In this document: positions 17,270 through 28,272 of the stretch, one piece after another
Layout: each line of letters starts with the position of its first letter
How positions within the stretch are numbered: the first letter of the stretch is position 1
NCBI RefSeq assembly: GCF_025628895.1
Contig: NZ_JAOTJC010000008.1
Location: 1 to 64,000, forward strand
DNA length: 64,000 nt
Direction: 5' to 3'
Source of the DNA: Alteromonas salexigens
GTDB taxonomy: Bacteria; Pseudomonadota; Gammaproteobacteria; Enterobacterales; Alteromonadaceae
Notes under the pieces: model-generated
Told to the model about the DNA's origin: nothing
The model's database searches: none
Seen by the model: only the letters and a program-made list of their open reading frames with translations
Position numbers and translations under genes: made by a program

Positions 17270-18409
17270 TCAGACCAGTTCGGTTAGCAGCGTATTGAGG
17301 TAGCGACGGCCTTTTGCGGTGACCTGCCACTGGCTGGGCGTTATCTCCAGTAACCCTTGTTGCTCAGCCCGGGACAGCGAGTCACGGACGTCCTGGGGCA
17401 ATGCCTGGCCAGTCAGGGCCGCGTAATCGTCACTCGGGCAGGCTTCCACCAACCGAAAACGATTCATAAAAAATTCAAAGGGCAGAGCGTCATCTGCCAC
17501 GGGCGTTTGCTTGTCCAGATAGGGCCTGCTGAGCTCCATATAGCCTCTCGGGTGCTTAACCTTCACGGTACGGGTAATCTGCCCAGAGTGGGTATTAGTA
17601 ATCTTGCCGTGGGCGCCACAACCAATACCGAGGTAGTCTCCAAACCGCCAGTAATTCAGGTTGTGCTGGCATTGGTGGCCGGGTTTGCTGTAAGCGGATA
17701 TCTCGTATTGCTCAAAGCCAGCAGCTTTTAGCGTAGCATGACCCTGTTGCTGTATTTCCCATAAAATATCGTCGCCGGGCAGTTCCGGCGGACGGGAATA
17801 AAACGGGGTGTTTGGTTCGATGGTCAGCTGATACCAGGACAAGTGGTAGGGAGACAACGCCAGTCCGCGACGTAAGTCTGACAGCGCGTTTTCAACACTC
17901 TGATCCGGCAAGCCATGCATGAGATCCAGGTTAAAGGTCGGTAAGCCGGCCGCGTGTGCCTGGGCAACCGCATTTTCCGCCTGTGCATCGTCATGGATGC
18001 GGCCGAGTAGTTTAAGATGTGCGGGTTGAAAGCTTTGCACACCCACCGAGATGCGGTTGATACCCGCCTGATAAAAGCCGGTAAACCGTCCGGCTTCCAC
18101 CGTACCTGGGTTCGCTTCCATAGTAATTTCGGCGTCCGGCGCCACATCAATACGTGCGCGGATCCCAGCAATCAGATTATGCATCGCCTCTGCGGTAAGC
18201 AGGCTCGGCGTACCCCCGCCAATGAAGATTGTTTCGACCGTGCGTCCGGCTACCTGTTTTGCATCAATGGCGAGATCGTCCAACAAGTGCGAAACATACT
18301 CTTTTTCCGGCAACGCGGATTTCAGCCCATGGGAGTTAAAGTCACAATACGGACATTTCTGCACGCACCACGGGATGTGGACATATAAACTGAGCGGCGG
18401 ATTACGCAA
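17270..18409 (-). CDS. hemW: radical SAM haem chaperone HemW
   Basis: 379 aa from TTG 18407-18409, with GAGG seven bases upstream inside the end of rdgB. The radical SAM cluster motif is Cys15-x3-Cys19-x2-Cys22 ([12 protein letters not shown]). It is followed by [25 protein letters not shown] and the HemW C-terminal region. HemW was long called an oxygen-independent coproporphyrinogen III oxidase homologue and is now regarded as a haem chaperone. It overlaps rdgB by eight bases, the usual gammaproteobacterial gene pair. Confidence 0.9.
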   Translation of the reverse strand: MRNPPLSLYVHIPWCVQKCPYCDFNSHGLKSALPEKEYVSHLLDDLAIDAKQVAGRTVETIFIGGGTPSLLTAEAMHNLIAGIRARIDVAPDAEITMEANPGTVEAGRFTGFYQAGINRISVGVQSFQPAHLKLLGRIHDDAQAENAVAQAHAAGLPTFNLDLMHGLPDQSVENALSDLRRGLALSPYHLSWYQLTIEPNTPFYSRPPELPGDDILWEIQQQGHATLKAAGFEQYEISAYSKPGHQCQHNLNYWRFGDYLGIGCGAHGKITNTHSGQITRTVKVKHPRGYMELSRPYLDKQTPVADDALPFEFFMNRFRLVEACPSDDYAALTGQALPQDVRDSLSRAEQQGLLEITPSQWQVTAKGRRYLNTLLTELV

Positions 18410-19004
18410 AAGTGTGCCTCATGGCATCCATTAATGCGGTCATTGCACGACCCCGATGGCTGATGCTGTTTTTCACCTGACGGTCCAGCTGGGCGGCGGT
18501 ACAGTTTTCTGACGGCACATAAAAAACCGGATCATAGCCAAACCCGTCGGTGCCGCTGGGGCTATCGGTAATGACACCCTGCCAGGCGCCCTGCGCAGTA
18601 AGTGGCACGGGATCGCCGGCATGGCGCATAAATACCAGGGTACAAAAGAAGTGGGCGTGCCGGTTGTCTGTACCGTCCAGCGCCGTCAGCAACTTGTTGA
18701 CGTTATCCTGGTCGCTGGCGTCAGTACCGGCATAGCGGGCAGAGTAAATGCCCGGTGCACCGCCCAGCGCATCCACCACCAGACCAGAGTCATCCGCGAT
18801 AGCAGGCAGCCCGGTTTCTCTGGCGGCATGACGGGCTTTAATAATGGCGTTTTCCACAAAAGTGGTGCCCGTTTCCGGGACGTCACCCACCCCCAGTGCT
18901 TTTTGTGGGACTACGTCTACGCCGTAGTCAGCAAACAGGGTTTCAAATTCTCTGACTTTACCGGGATTGCCGGTGGCCAGCACAATCTTTTGAGGAAACG
19001 ACAT
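18402..19004 (-). CDS. rdgB: XTP/dITP pyrophosphatase RdgB
   Basis: 200 aa from ATG 19004, with GGAG six bases upstream. Family signature at the N-terminus ([16 protein letters not shown]) and the substrate and metal segments [24 protein letters not shown] and [11 protein letters not shown]. Hydrolyses non-canonical purine triphosphates (dITP, XTP) to keep them out of DNA. It lies between srmB and hemW on one strand with minimal gaps. Confidence 0.92.
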   Translation of the reverse strand: MSFPQKIVLATGNPGKVREFETLFADYGVDVVPQKALGVGDVPETGTTFVENAIIKARHAARETGLPAIADDSGLVVDALGGAPGIYSARYAGTDASDQDNVNKLLTALDGTDNRHAHFFCTLVFMRHAGDPVPLTAQGAWQGVITDSPSGTDGFGYDPVFYVPSENCTAAQLDRQVKNSISHRGRAMTALMDAMRHTFA

Positions 19005-19013
19005 CACAGGCTC

Positions 19014-20255
19014 CTACTTCTTCTTCTTCGCTTTGCTGGTGGTTTTCTTCTTCACTTTGCTTGGGGCTTTCTTGCTGGCCTTTTTCTTTTTAGGGATTTT
19101 CTTGGGCGCTTTGTGTTTCGGACGTAACGAATCAATCACCCGCGCTTTCAGAGGTTCGCCGGAATAGCGACTGGCTTTACCCACCATTTCAATATCGTGG
19201 GCTTCAACCAGCGAAATTGCCGTGCCTTTAGCACCGGCGCGACCAGTACGCCCCACCCGGTGTACATAAATATCGGCTTTGCGTGGCATATCGAAGTTAA
19301 TGACGTGGCTGACATTGGGGACGTCAATGCCTCGCGCAGCCACATCGGTGGCCAGCAACACCGGCACATCGCCAGATTTAAAGCGGGCAAGTGCGGCATT
19401 ACGCTTGTCCTGAGGCATTTCACCCTGTAACCAGCACACCATGATCCCTTTCGACGCCAGGCTGTCTTTCAGGGCTTGCAACCGGTCACGGGTTTTCACG
19501 AACACAATCGCGTTGGTCACCTGGTTTTTAAGAATGTATTCCAGCAGGGCTTCCTTATGGGCATAGTCGTCCGCCAGGTGATACCACTGATGAATTTTAT
19601 TCTTTTCTTTGCGAGACGGGCTGGCTTCCACCACCACCGGATCTTTCAGCAGTTCGTTGGAGAAGCGTTTTACGCCGCCCCCTTCCAGTGTGGCAGAAAA
19701 CAACATATTTTGTTTACGCCAGCGCGCTTCAGCCGCAATCTGATTGACGATGCCTGAAAAACCCATATCCAGCATGCGGTCCGCTTCGTCGAGGATCAGA
19801 CACTCAATATCACGACAGTCAGCTTTTTCGTTCTGAATATGCTCAAACAACCGGCCCGGTGTCGCCACCAGAATATCCAGGTTCTTTTGCAGCGTGTCGA
19901 TGTCGGTGCCATAGTTAATGCCGCCGGTAATCACGCCGCATACCAGCTCAGTATGTTTGGTAATGGCCATTGCCTGCCCATAGACCTGCAAGGCTAACTC
20001 ACGGGTCGGTGTGAGTATCAGAATGCGAGTCGCGCCGGGCTTTTGGCGTGGGTAGTCCAGCAGAAACTGACAGGCAGGCAGCAAAAATGCTGCGGTTTTG
20101 CCGGTGCCGGTGGGCGCAGAGGCCAGAATATCTTTGCCCTCCATCGCCGGAGGCACCACCAGTTCCTGTATGGAAGTCGGGGTGGTAAAGCCCATATCGG
20201 CAACGGCCTGGCAAAGCGCATCATCCAGCTCTAGTTCATCAAAAGTCATAGTCAT
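19014..20255 (-). CDS. srmB: DEAD-box RNA helicase SrmB
   Basis: 413 aa. All DEAD-box motifs are present: Q motif TPTSIQ, ASAPTGTGKT, PTRELA, DEAD, SAT, ATDVAARGID and HRVGRTGRAG. The start TFDELELDDALCQAVADMGF and the Lys-rich tail (last ~45 residues mostly Lys, Ser and Ala) match SrmB, which acts early in 50S ribosome assembly. The tail is expected to be unstructured and RNA-binding. First gene of the srmB-rdgB-hemW group. Confidence 0.88.
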   Translation of the reverse strand: MTMTFDELELDDALCQAVADMGFTTPTSIQELVVPPAMEGKDILASAPTGTGKTAAFLLPACQFLLDYPRQKPGATRILILTPTRELALQVYGQAMAITKHTELVCGVITGGINYGTDIDTLQKNLDILVATPGRLFEHIQNEKADCRDIECLILDEADRMLDMGFSGIVNQIAAEARWRKQNMLFSATLEGGGVKRFSNELLKDPVVVEASPSRKEKNKIHQWYHLADDYAHKEALLEYILKNQVTNAIVFVKTRDRLQALKDSLASKGIMVCWLQGEMPQDKRNAALARFKSGDVPVLLATDVAARGIDVPNVSHVINFDMPRKADIYVHRVGRTGRAGAKGTAISLVEAHDIEMVGKASRYSGEPLKARVIDSLRPKHKAPKKIPKKKKASKKAPSKVKKKTTSKAKKKK

Positions 20256-20325
20256 ATCATGGAAATCGAAATTCCGCGTATTGTAGCATTAGTTAGCCAA
20301 AACGCAGGGTAAAGCAGCAACATTT

Positions 20326-21441
20326 TTACTGCAGGGAAACGGTGAATTCGGCAACGGCCTCACAGCGGGCTGCGAATACGGCTTTTTTAATATCCGGGCC
20401 TTTCACACCACTGGCCACAATGGCTTTCACGTCGACCTCGTTAGCTGCCTGCAACGCCTGCTCAAGCGCATGGCGACGCGACGAATAGCCGTTTACCCGG
20501 GTCACAGAGGCGAGATAGCCGGCGGTATCCAGCAACGCGGCAAAGCGCGCCGGTTTACGCCACGCATCATGATTATTGAACAATTCAACAATGTCTGTTG
20601 CCTGCAGCGCCGAGTTCATCAGGGTGTGGCTGCAACGTGCGCTCATTTTGGCAAGATCAGCCACCACGTTAGGTGCTTTTAAGCGGGTCAGCAGGGTGTC
20701 TGTCTGTTCAGGCGTAAGACCGCTGCATAACACGGCCATGCGGGTTTCCAGCGGCGCGTTGTCATTTGCTGCCTTGGCGAGGGCTTCATATTCCGGGTTG
20801 GGGACAGGCGGGAGTTCCGCGAACCAGCTGGCAAGCGCGTTACTCTCGGAAAGCACCTCGAAAAACACCTGCGGCGACTGCTCCATGAGGCTGCGGCTGG
20901 TTTCCTGCCACACTCGTTCGGCGGTGAGCTGTTCAAGTTCGCCAGAAGCGGCCATGGTGCGCATGAGTGCCATCGTTGCCGGCGCCACACTGAAACCCAG
21001 ATAATGGTAGCGGCAGGCAAACCGCGCCACCCTGAATACCCGCAGAGGATCTTCTGAGAAAGCATCGGAAACATGCCGTAAGACCCGCTGAGCGATATCT
21101 TCTACCCCGTGATAAGGATCAATCAGTTCACCATTGGCATCTTTGGCAATGGCGTTAACGGTGAGATCCCGGCGCTGAAGATCCTGCTCCAGTGTTACCG
21201 ACGCCGACGCATCGCACACAAAACCAGTGTAACCTGTGCCTGCCTTACGTTCGGTGCGCGCCAGTGCATATTCGTCTTTAGTGCGCGGGTGCAGAAAAAC
21301 CGGAAAGTCTTTGCCTACCTGGGTATAGCCTTTTTCCAGCATGATTTGCGGGGTGGCACCTACCACCACCCAGTCTTTTTCGGTGACCGGGCGGCCCAGG
21401 AGTTCGTCGCGGACTGCGCCGCCGACCAGATACGTCTGCAT
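20326..21441 (-). CDS. cca: CCA-adding tRNA nucleotidyltransferase, HD domain lost
   Basis: 371 aa from ATG 21439-21441 (MQTYLVGGAVRD, the conserved family start); ATG 21468 is an alternative. The nucleotidyltransferase core is intact: GGAVRD, the metal site written E21-K-D23 instead of D-x-D, DLQRRDLTVNAIA, DPLRVFRVARFACRY. The bacterial enzyme normally carries an HD phosphohydrolase after residue ~225. Here the HPEID..IHT and CHDLGKG metal motifs are absent and replaced by sequence such as AVLCSGLTPEQTDTL, although the later DAWRKP remnant is kept. It should still add CCA, but without the 2',3'-cyclic phosphodiesterase and phosphatase activities. Confidence 0.88.
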   Translation of the reverse strand: MQTYLVGGAVRDELLGRPVTEKDWVVVGATPQIMLEKGYTQVGKDFPVFLHPRTKDEYALARTERKAGTGYTGFVCDASASVTLEQDLQRRDLTVNAIAKDANGELIDPYHGVEDIAQRVLRHVSDAFSEDPLRVFRVARFACRYHYLGFSVAPATMALMRTMAASGELEQLTAERVWQETSRSLMEQSPQVFFEVLSESNALASWFAELPPVPNPEYEALAKAANDNAPLETRMAVLCSGLTPEQTDTLLTRLKAPNVVADLAKMSARCSHTLMNSALQATDIVELFNNHDAWRKPARFAALLDTAGYLASVTRVNGYSSRRHALEQALQAANEVDVKAIVASGVKGPDIKKAVFAARCEAVAEFTVSLQ

Positions 21442-21572
21442 TGTTGTGGGGGAAGTCTGTTTTTGCATAGGGTTATTATGCCTTATTGTCCGCAAACGTG
21501 CTGGCAAGTTTTGACATCTGGTGCGGCTCTGGTAGTTTAATCCGCGTCACTCAATTTACCCGTTCTTGTGGA

Positions 21573-22484
21573 ATGTATCTGAATTATTTCGGGCTGCGCG
21601 ATAACCCTTTTTCGATTGCCCCGAACCCCGACTATTTATACATGAGCCCCCGGCATAAAGAAGCCCTGGCTCACCTGACTTTTGGGCTGCGTGAAAGTGG
21701 CGGCTTTGTGATGCTCACCGGCGAGGTGGGCACTGGCAAGACTACCGTCTCGCGCAAGCTGCTACAGCAACTGCCCGACAATACGCAGGTGGCCATGATC
21801 CTGAACCCCACATTATCGGCGCTGGAGTTACTGGCTACCGTGTGCGACGAGCTGGGTATTCAGTATGACGCCGACAAAGCCAGTCTGAAGTATTTCACTG
21901 ACTGTATCCTCGGGCATCTGGCCGACAACCATACGGCGGGCATCAATACCGTACTGATGGTTGACGAAGCCCAGCACCTGATGCCGGAAGTGCTGGAGCA
22001 GTTACGGTTACTGACCAACCTGGAAACCAATCGCGAAAAACTGCTGAAGGTAGTGTTGATAGGGCAGCCGGAATTACAGCAGCTGCTAAAACGCAACGAG
22101 TTGCGTCAATTGGCCCAGCGCATTACGGCTCGCTATCACCTACTGCCATTAACTTCGCCAGAAGTGAGTGCTTACATTGCTCATCGGCTTTCTGTCGCTG
22201 GCGGGGATATCAGCATTTTCAGTAAGGGTACATTGCGGGCTGTGCACCAGATCACCGGTGGTATCCCGCGGGTGATTAATCTGTTGTGCGACCGGGCACT
22301 AACGTTGTCGTTTACCAAACAGCATGCCGTGGTGAAAAAGCCTATTTTCTTGGCTGCCGCAGAACAAATCCTGGGGGATGACATTGTGAGTCAGCGCCTG
22401 CAGGGGCAGCGTAAGGCCTGGTATGCCATGACATTTATTATTGCGATTGCCGTCGGCTTTGCGGTGGGGAGAGCTTATGTCTGA
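21573..22484 (+). CDS. gspA: GspA/ExeA-family AAA+ ATPase
   Basis: 303 aa from ATG 21573 (MYLNYFGLRDNPFSIAPNPDYLYMS, the exact family opening). Walker A GEVGTGKT (50-57), Walker B VLMVDEAQ (127-133) and sensor GQPEL. A single C-terminal transmembrane helix (AMTFIIAIAVGFAVGRAYV) ends the protein. ExeA-type proteins use ATP and peptidoglycan contact to help place the type II secretin in the outer membrane. This copy is shorter than Aeromonas ExeA and lacks the periplasmic peptidoglycan-binding part. Overlaps gspB by eight bases. Confidence 0.82.
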   Translation: MYLNYFGLRDNPFSIAPNPDYLYMSPRHKEALAHLTFGLRESGGFVMLTGEVGTGKTTVSRKLLQQLPDNTQVAMILNPTLSALELLATVCDELGIQYDADKASLKYFTDCILGHLADNHTAGINTVLMVDEAQHLMPEVLEQLRLLTNLETNREKLLKVVLIGQPELQQLLKRNELRQLAQRITARYHLLPLTSPEVSAYIAHRLSVAGGDISIFSKGTLRAVHQITGGIPRVINLLCDRALTLSFTKQHAVVKKPIFLAAAEQILGDDIVSQRLQGQRKAWYAMTFIIAIAVGFAVGRAYV

Positions 22485-23610
22485 ACGGATAGCCATTTTT
22501 GACGTGCAGCCAGGTATGGTGATCACGCAGGTGACGCAGCAAAACGGTCCGGTGAAAATTCAGAAATCAGGTCTGGTGTCCAGTGTCGCCATGGTACAGG
22601 GCCTGGCCGAAATGGGCGTACAGGAAGTGGAGATCGATCCTGCACAAACTGTGGAAATTGCGCCGGAAGTGACCACCAAAACCCGCGCGACCACACAAAC
22701 CCAGGCGCTGCTACGTGGTGAGCATGATACCAGTGCACGCTTTGACCATGCGCTCTCTGACCAGTTTAACCGCAGCCTGTTTTTACCGACTGTACAGGGC
22801 TTGCCTTCGCTGTGGAAAGTCTACACCAGGCAAGCACTGACTATAGGGTTGCTGATAGGCGGTGGGTTCGCTATCGGCTTCACCGCCGCCACCCATACAC
22901 AGTGGCGACCGGCCCTCAGCCAGTTGTTTAGTGAACCGGCACCGAAGACTGAAGTGGCCGTGATAACCCCGCAGCCACAGTCATCCGAAGCGGAGTCAAA
23001 TAACCGCGAGCCTCAGGACAGTACAGTCAATGCCGGCAGTGAGAGTCAGCCAGCCCAGTCTGCCTCTGTTTCACAACAGTCAGAGGAAACCGCTGATATC
23101 ACCAGTAACGCCAATGAGCAGGTTGCCGCGGCACAGCGTACGAAGGACCAGAACCAGGCGCAGCCAGAAGCGCTATCCAGCGGCGAATCCCCGTCATCAG
23201 CACAGCCAGACCCGGAAGATGAAGGGACCGTGCTGACACAACAACAGCCGGATAAAGATGTGTCGGTGTCGCCTGAGTTAATGGCGCGTTTTAATGCCGC
23301 GGTTGAGGCGCTGGACAACAAGGCGACTGATCCCGCCCCGGAACCCGAAACCCGGGTGACTGTGCGGGATGATACTCAGCGTATCGATCAGCTCCCCGTG
23401 CGCTTACTCACCCGTCTGCCAACCATGAACTTCTCTGCCCACATGTACGCCTCCCGGCCGCGGGATCGTTGGGTACGAGTGAATGGCAAGCAGCTGGGTG
23501 AAGGTGACTGGATTGCCGATAAAGTACAGATTATTAATATTGAAGCGCAGCAGGTAGTGCTGGCGTTTGAAGATGAGATCTTTACGATGGCTGCACTGAC
23601 CGACTGGTAG
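22477..23610 (+). CDS. gspB: GspB-like protein with N-terminal DUF3391-type domain
   Basis: 377 aa. Residues 1-60 (IAIFDVQPGMVITQVTQQNG...GLVSS..MVQGLAEMGVQEVEID) match the DUF3391-like N-terminus normally found on HD-GYP proteins, including the neighbour at 23648-24835. A transmembrane helix lies near 125-145 (LTIGLLIGGGFAIGFTAAT). A long Gln/Ser/Glu/Pro-rich periplasmic linker follows. The last ~60 residues are the GspB C-terminal domain (NFSAHMYASRPRDRWVRVNGKQLGEGD). It should pair with GspA across the inner membrane. The N-terminal domain would face the cytoplasm, suggesting a signalling or regulatory input to secretin assembly (inference). Confidence 0.8.
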   Translation: MSERIAIFDVQPGMVITQVTQQNGPVKIQKSGLVSSVAMVQGLAEMGVQEVEIDPAQTVEIAPEVTTKTRATTQTQALLRGEHDTSARFDHALSDQFNRSLFLPTVQGLPSLWKVYTRQALTIGLLIGGGFAIGFTAATHTQWRPALSQLFSEPAPKTEVAVITPQPQSSEAESNNREPQDSTVNAGSESQPAQSASVSQQSEETADITSNANEQVAAAQRTKDQNQAQPEALSSGESPSSAQPDPEDEGTVLTQQQPDKDVSVSPELMARFNAAVEALDNKATDPAPEPETRVTVRDDTQRIDQLPVRLLTRLPTMNFSAHMYASRPRDRWVRVNGKQLGEGDWIADKVQIINIEAQQVVLAFEDEIFTMAALTDW

Positions 23611-23647
23611 CCGGTCAGTGCCTTGCTGGTTAAGTAATGAGGCTGTC

Positions 23648-24835
23648 TTAGCGGTCGGGCACCTGATGAATAAAGACTTCCCGGAAAAACTTCGGCAGAT
23701 TAATCCCAAAGTCGGCCGGCCGCACACCTGACACGATTTCGTCGTTAGACTTACTCAGGTCCACCCGTTTGATTTCGTTATAGCTGCCTGAGTTGATGCT
23801 GTAGAACGTCATGACAACCGGGCTTAGCATGTCACTGGTACCGGCTTTACAGATTATCCCCAGCTTGCCGCTTTTTAATCTGACCAGCGAACCCACCGGA
23901 TGTACGCCTACGCAGCGAATAAACTCTTTTACCATGGTTTGGTCCAGTCCGGGACTTTTTACAAGCCGCTTTAATGCCACTGAGGGGGTCAGTGAATCCT
24001 GATGGGGGCGTCTGGACACCATGGCATCGTAGGTATCGACGATAGCCGCCATTTTAGCAAAGGTGCTAATAGTGTCCTGCTGTAAACCGGCGGGATAACC
24101 GCTGCCGTCCACCCGCTCATGATGCTGAGCAACAATCGTTAATGACAGATCAGAAATGTCGGCACACTGCTCTAACATATCCACGCCTACATCTACGTGG
24201 GTCTGGACGAGTTTCCAGTCATCGTTGCTTAGCTCTCCGGTGTGGTAGCGCAACTCTTGGGGGATAGCCGACATTCCAACGTCCATTAACATGGCCCCGG
24301 TACATACCTGTTCAATGGTGTCGCGATCATATTCCAGATGCTGTGCGAACAGGCTCATCAAAATGCCACAGTTAATAGAGTGTTCAAGCAGATACGCATC
24401 GGCGTCTTTGATCATGGTCAGACAGGAGAGGGCATCCTGATTATCGAATAAACTGTCGATGATGCTTTGCGACAATTCGCTAATAGGGCTGAGGTCGCTG
24501 GCGCCGCCCTTTTTTAACGCGTTGATTAACTCGCCCTGAATGGATACTGCCTGCATGTACAAATCGTTGGCCGACGACAGCGCTTCTGACTGTGACTGCG
24601 GCGCCGAGGGCTGGGGAACCGGCGGGACTGCTTGGGGTTCCGCTATAGACCCAGCAATACGAGATTTCGCCATATCGATTTCCAGCACCAAAATCCCTTT
24701 GTCTTTCAGTGCGGAGATGGTTTGGGGGGACTTCACAACCCCTTTTGAGCGCATTTTCAGCGCACCGGACTGCTCGACAACCTTGTTGACGTACATACCG
24801 GGAACCAATTCATCGATGGCGACGTGCTTTAACAT
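23648..24835 (-). CDS. HD-GYP domain protein with degenerate HD motif
   Basis: 395 aa from ATG 24833-24835, with AAGGAGA upstream. A DUF3391-type N-terminus spans 1-60 (VAIDELVPGMYVNKVVEQSG...VLEID), then a Pro/Gln/Ser linker and an HD-GYP domain at about 140-310. His152 and the later HHE (238-240) with DGSGYP (243-248) are kept. The defining HD pair is replaced by Met184-Asp185 (GAMLMDVGMSAIP in place of a GALLHDIGK-like motif), so metal binding and cyclic-di-GMP hydrolysis are doubtful. It may act as a c-di-GMP sensor. It is convergent with gspB, whose N-terminal domain it shares. Confidence 0.85.
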   Translation of the reverse strand: MLKHVAIDELVPGMYVNKVVEQSGALKMRSKGVVKSPQTISALKDKGILVLEIDMAKSRIAGSIAEPQAVPPVPQPSAPQSQSEALSSANDLYMQAVSIQGELINALKKGGASDLSPISELSQSIIDSLFDNQDALSCLTMIKDADAYLLEHSINCGILMSLFAQHLEYDRDTIEQVCTGAMLMDVGMSAIPQELRYHTGELSNDDWKLVQTHVDVGVDMLEQCADISDLSLTIVAQHHERVDGSGYPAGLQQDTISTFAKMAAIVDTYDAMVSRRPHQDSLTPSVALKRLVKSPGLDQTMVKEFIRCVGVHPVGSLVRLKSGKLGIICKAGTSDMLSPVVMTFYSINSGSYNEIKRVDLSKSNDEIVSGVRPADFGINLPKFFREVFIHQVPDR

Positions 24836-25154
24836 CAAATCTCCTTGTAAGGTATTCCTCACCAGTGTTGCAGGATTTACCGTGTACTGACGTTGCCGAC
24901 AGGTTAGCAACCCACTCTTAGGCAGTCCACCACGCCCTTAGGCAACAGGTGGGTAGCAGATACAGGGCTGAATGGGGCAGAAACGCCGGGCGCAGTGATT
25001 ACGGAAAGCTGGCAGCCTTCCGTTTTAAGCGCGATTCTTTTGCGTATAGTGTAGTGAAATGTGCGCTGCGTAAAAAGCAAAACTTATCATTTTCGTCGCA
25101 CGCAGCGCCGTTAGTGTAAGCGGGAAGCGCAGTTACGCCGGTTAGCTGTCAATA
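24836..25154. other. intergenic region between leuD end and the HD-GYP gene
   Basis: No gene is seen. It contains the promoter side of the HD-GYP gene and the 3' side of leuD. A 9-bp inverted repeat, GCGCTGCGT (25063-25071) with ACGCAGCGC (25100-25108), spans a 28-base AT-rich loop. No U-run follows on either strand, so this is not a standard terminator. Confidence 0.5.
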
Positions 25155-25766
25155 TCAGGCCCAGGGCGCTTGCTGCTGTTCATACTGAGTAATGGCGTCA
25201 TCCAGTGTCAGTGTCTGACCGATGGCGTCCAGCCCCATTAACAGATTCGTTTTATGGTGCTCTGCTATGTCAAAGTGAAAACTTTGCTCGCCGGCGGTCA
25301 CGGTTTGCTGGGGCAAATCTACAGTAACGTTAGTATCCGGTGACGCCTGTACCGTGGCAAACAGGGTATCCATGTCTGCCTTGGCCAGTGCCACAGGCAG
25401 CAGCTGGTTGTTTATGCAATTGCCATAAAAGATATCGGCAAAACTGGTAGCGATAATGACCTCAAAACCGAAATCCGCCAGCGCCCAGGGCGCATGTTCC
25501 CGGCTTGAGCCACACCCAAAATTTTCCCGTGCCAGCAAAATACTGGCGCCCCGATAAGCGGGCTGGTTTAGCACAAATTCCGGGTTAGGCTGCTTTTCTT
25601 CCAGATCCAGATAACGCCAGTCATGAAACAGGTGTTTGCCGTAGCCCGCGCGGGTGACGCCGGTCAGGAACTGTTTGGGAATAATCTGATCAGTGTCTAC
25701 ATTGGCCTGATCCAGTGGGCAGGCCGTACCACTGTGCTCTGAAAACCCCGGTGTTTGGTTACTCAT
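25155..25766 (-). CDS. leuD: 3-isopropylmalate dehydratase small subunit
   Basis: 203 aa from ATG 25764-25766, with CAGGAGT upstream. Conserved [18 protein letters not shown] and [15 protein letters not shown] are present, the latter contributing the swivelling substrate-binding domain. With LeuC it isomerises 2-isopropylmalate to 3-isopropylmalate. Last gene of leuABCD. No intrinsic terminator is evident after it. Confidence 0.95.
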   Translation of the reverse strand: MSNQTPGFSEHSGTACPLDQANVDTDQIIPKQFLTGVTRAGYGKHLFHDWRYLDLEEKQPNPEFVLNQPAYRGASILLARENFGCGSSREHAPWALADFGFEVIIATSFADIFYGNCINNQLLPVALAKADMDTLFATVQASPDTNVTVDLPQQTVTAGEQSFHFDIAEHHKTNLLMGLDAIGQTLTLDDAITQYEQQQAPWA

Positions 25767-25770
25767 TCGG

Positions 25771-27171
25771 TTACTCCTGAAATTCTCTGACATCGGCAAA
25801 GTGACCACGCAGTGCGGCGGCCACTGCCATAGCCGGGCTCACCAGATGCGTGCGCGCGCCCCGGCCCTGACGGCCTTCAAAATTACGGTTGCTGGTAGAG
25901 GCGCAGCGATCGCCCGCCGTGAGGATATCGTCGTTCATCCCCAGGCACATGGAACAGCCCGGTAACCGCCACTCAAAACCGGCTTCGGTAAATATGGTAT
26001 CCAGTCCTTCGGCCTCGGCCTGGCGTTTTACCGCGGCAGACCCGGGCACCACCATGGCAGTCACCGACTTGCTAACTTTACCCTGCCGGGCAATGCTGGC
26101 AGCGGCGCGTAAGTCTTCGATTCGGCTGTTGGTGCAGGAACCAATAAATACATGGCTCACGGCAACATCTGCCAGCTTCTGTCCGGCGCTCAACCCCATA
26201 TAGGCAAGGGCTTTACGGGCGCTTTCCTGCTCAATAGGATCCTGGAAGTCGTCAGGGGAGGGCACCGGCGCATTCACCCCAATGACCTGACCGGGGTTGG
26301 TGCCCCAGGTGACCTGAGGAGCAATATCTTCTGCTTGCAACGTGACGATGGTATCGAACTGCGCGCCCGCATCGCTGTGCAGCGCTTTCCATGACGCGAC
26401 AGCTGCGTCCCAGTGCGCTTCTGAAGGGGCAAACTCGCGCCCCTGCAAATACGCAAAGGTGGTTTCGTCGGGCGCAATCAAGCCGGCTTTGGCGCCGGCC
26501 TCAATACTCATATTACATATGGTCATGCGCTCTTCCATCGACAGCGCACGAATGGCCTCGCCGGCGTATTCGATAACATGGCCGGTGGCCCCGCCATGAC
26601 CAATTTCACCGATAATCGCCAGAATAATGTCTTTGGCTGTAATCCCGGTGGGAAGGGTGCCATTTACCTGCACCAGCATGCTTTTCGCTTTACTCTGCTT
26701 CAGTGTCTGGGTGGCCAGTACATGCTCTACCTGCGACGTGCCGATGCCGAAAGCCAGTGCGCCAAAAGCGCCGTGGGTGGCGGTATGGGAGTCACCACAC
26801 ACTACGGTCATACCGGGCTGAATAAGTCCCAGTTCTGGCCCCATAACATGCACTATGCCCTGTTTCCGGTGGCCTACCGGATACAGTTTAATGCCGTGCT
26901 CTTCGCAGTTCTGCGCCAGCGTTTGTAACTGCAGCGCATTCTGTGGCCCACACGCATCCAGTGCCAGTGAGCGGGTAGAAATGCTGTGATCCATGGTGGC
27001 AAAGGTCCGATCCGGACGGCGCACTTTACGGTTTTTTTCGTTCAGGCCGGCAAAGGCCTGCGGTGAGGTGACTTCGTGAATAAGGTGGCGGTCGATGTAG
27101 ATCAGGTTGTCGTCGCCGATTTGATCGACAACATGGGCCTGCCACACTTTGTCATATAAGGTCTGAGCCAT
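25771..27171 (-). CDS. leuC: 3-isopropylmalate dehydratase large subunit
   Basis: 466 aa. Aconitase-type [4Fe-4S] ligands are visible in [13 protein letters not shown] and [10 protein letters not shown], along with [31 protein letters not shown]. Partner of LeuD in leucine synthesis. The gap to leuB is three bases and to leuD about four, so it is translated as part of a tight operon. Confidence 0.96.
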   Translation of the reverse strand: MAQTLYDKVWQAHVVDQIGDDNLIYIDRHLIHEVTSPQAFAGLNEKNRKVRRPDRTFATMDHSISTRSLALDACGPQNALQLQTLAQNCEEHGIKLYPVGHRKQGIVHVMGPELGLIQPGMTVVCGDSHTATHGAFGALAFGIGTSQVEHVLATQTLKQSKAKSMLVQVNGTLPTGITAKDIILAIIGEIGHGGATGHVIEYAGEAIRALSMEERMTICNMSIEAGAKAGLIAPDETTFAYLQGREFAPSEAHWDAAVASWKALHSDAGAQFDTIVTLQAEDIAPQVTWGTNPGQVIGVNAPVPSPDDFQDPIEQESARKALAYMGLSAGQKLADVAVSHVFIGSCTNSRIEDLRAAASIARQGKVSKSVTAMVVPGSAAVKRQAEAEGLDTIFTEAGFEWRLPGCSMCLGMNDDILTAGDRCASTSNRNFEGRQGRGARTHLVSPAMAVAAALRGHFADVREFQE

Positions 27172-27174
27172 GAT

Positions 27175-28272
<1,098 letters not shown>

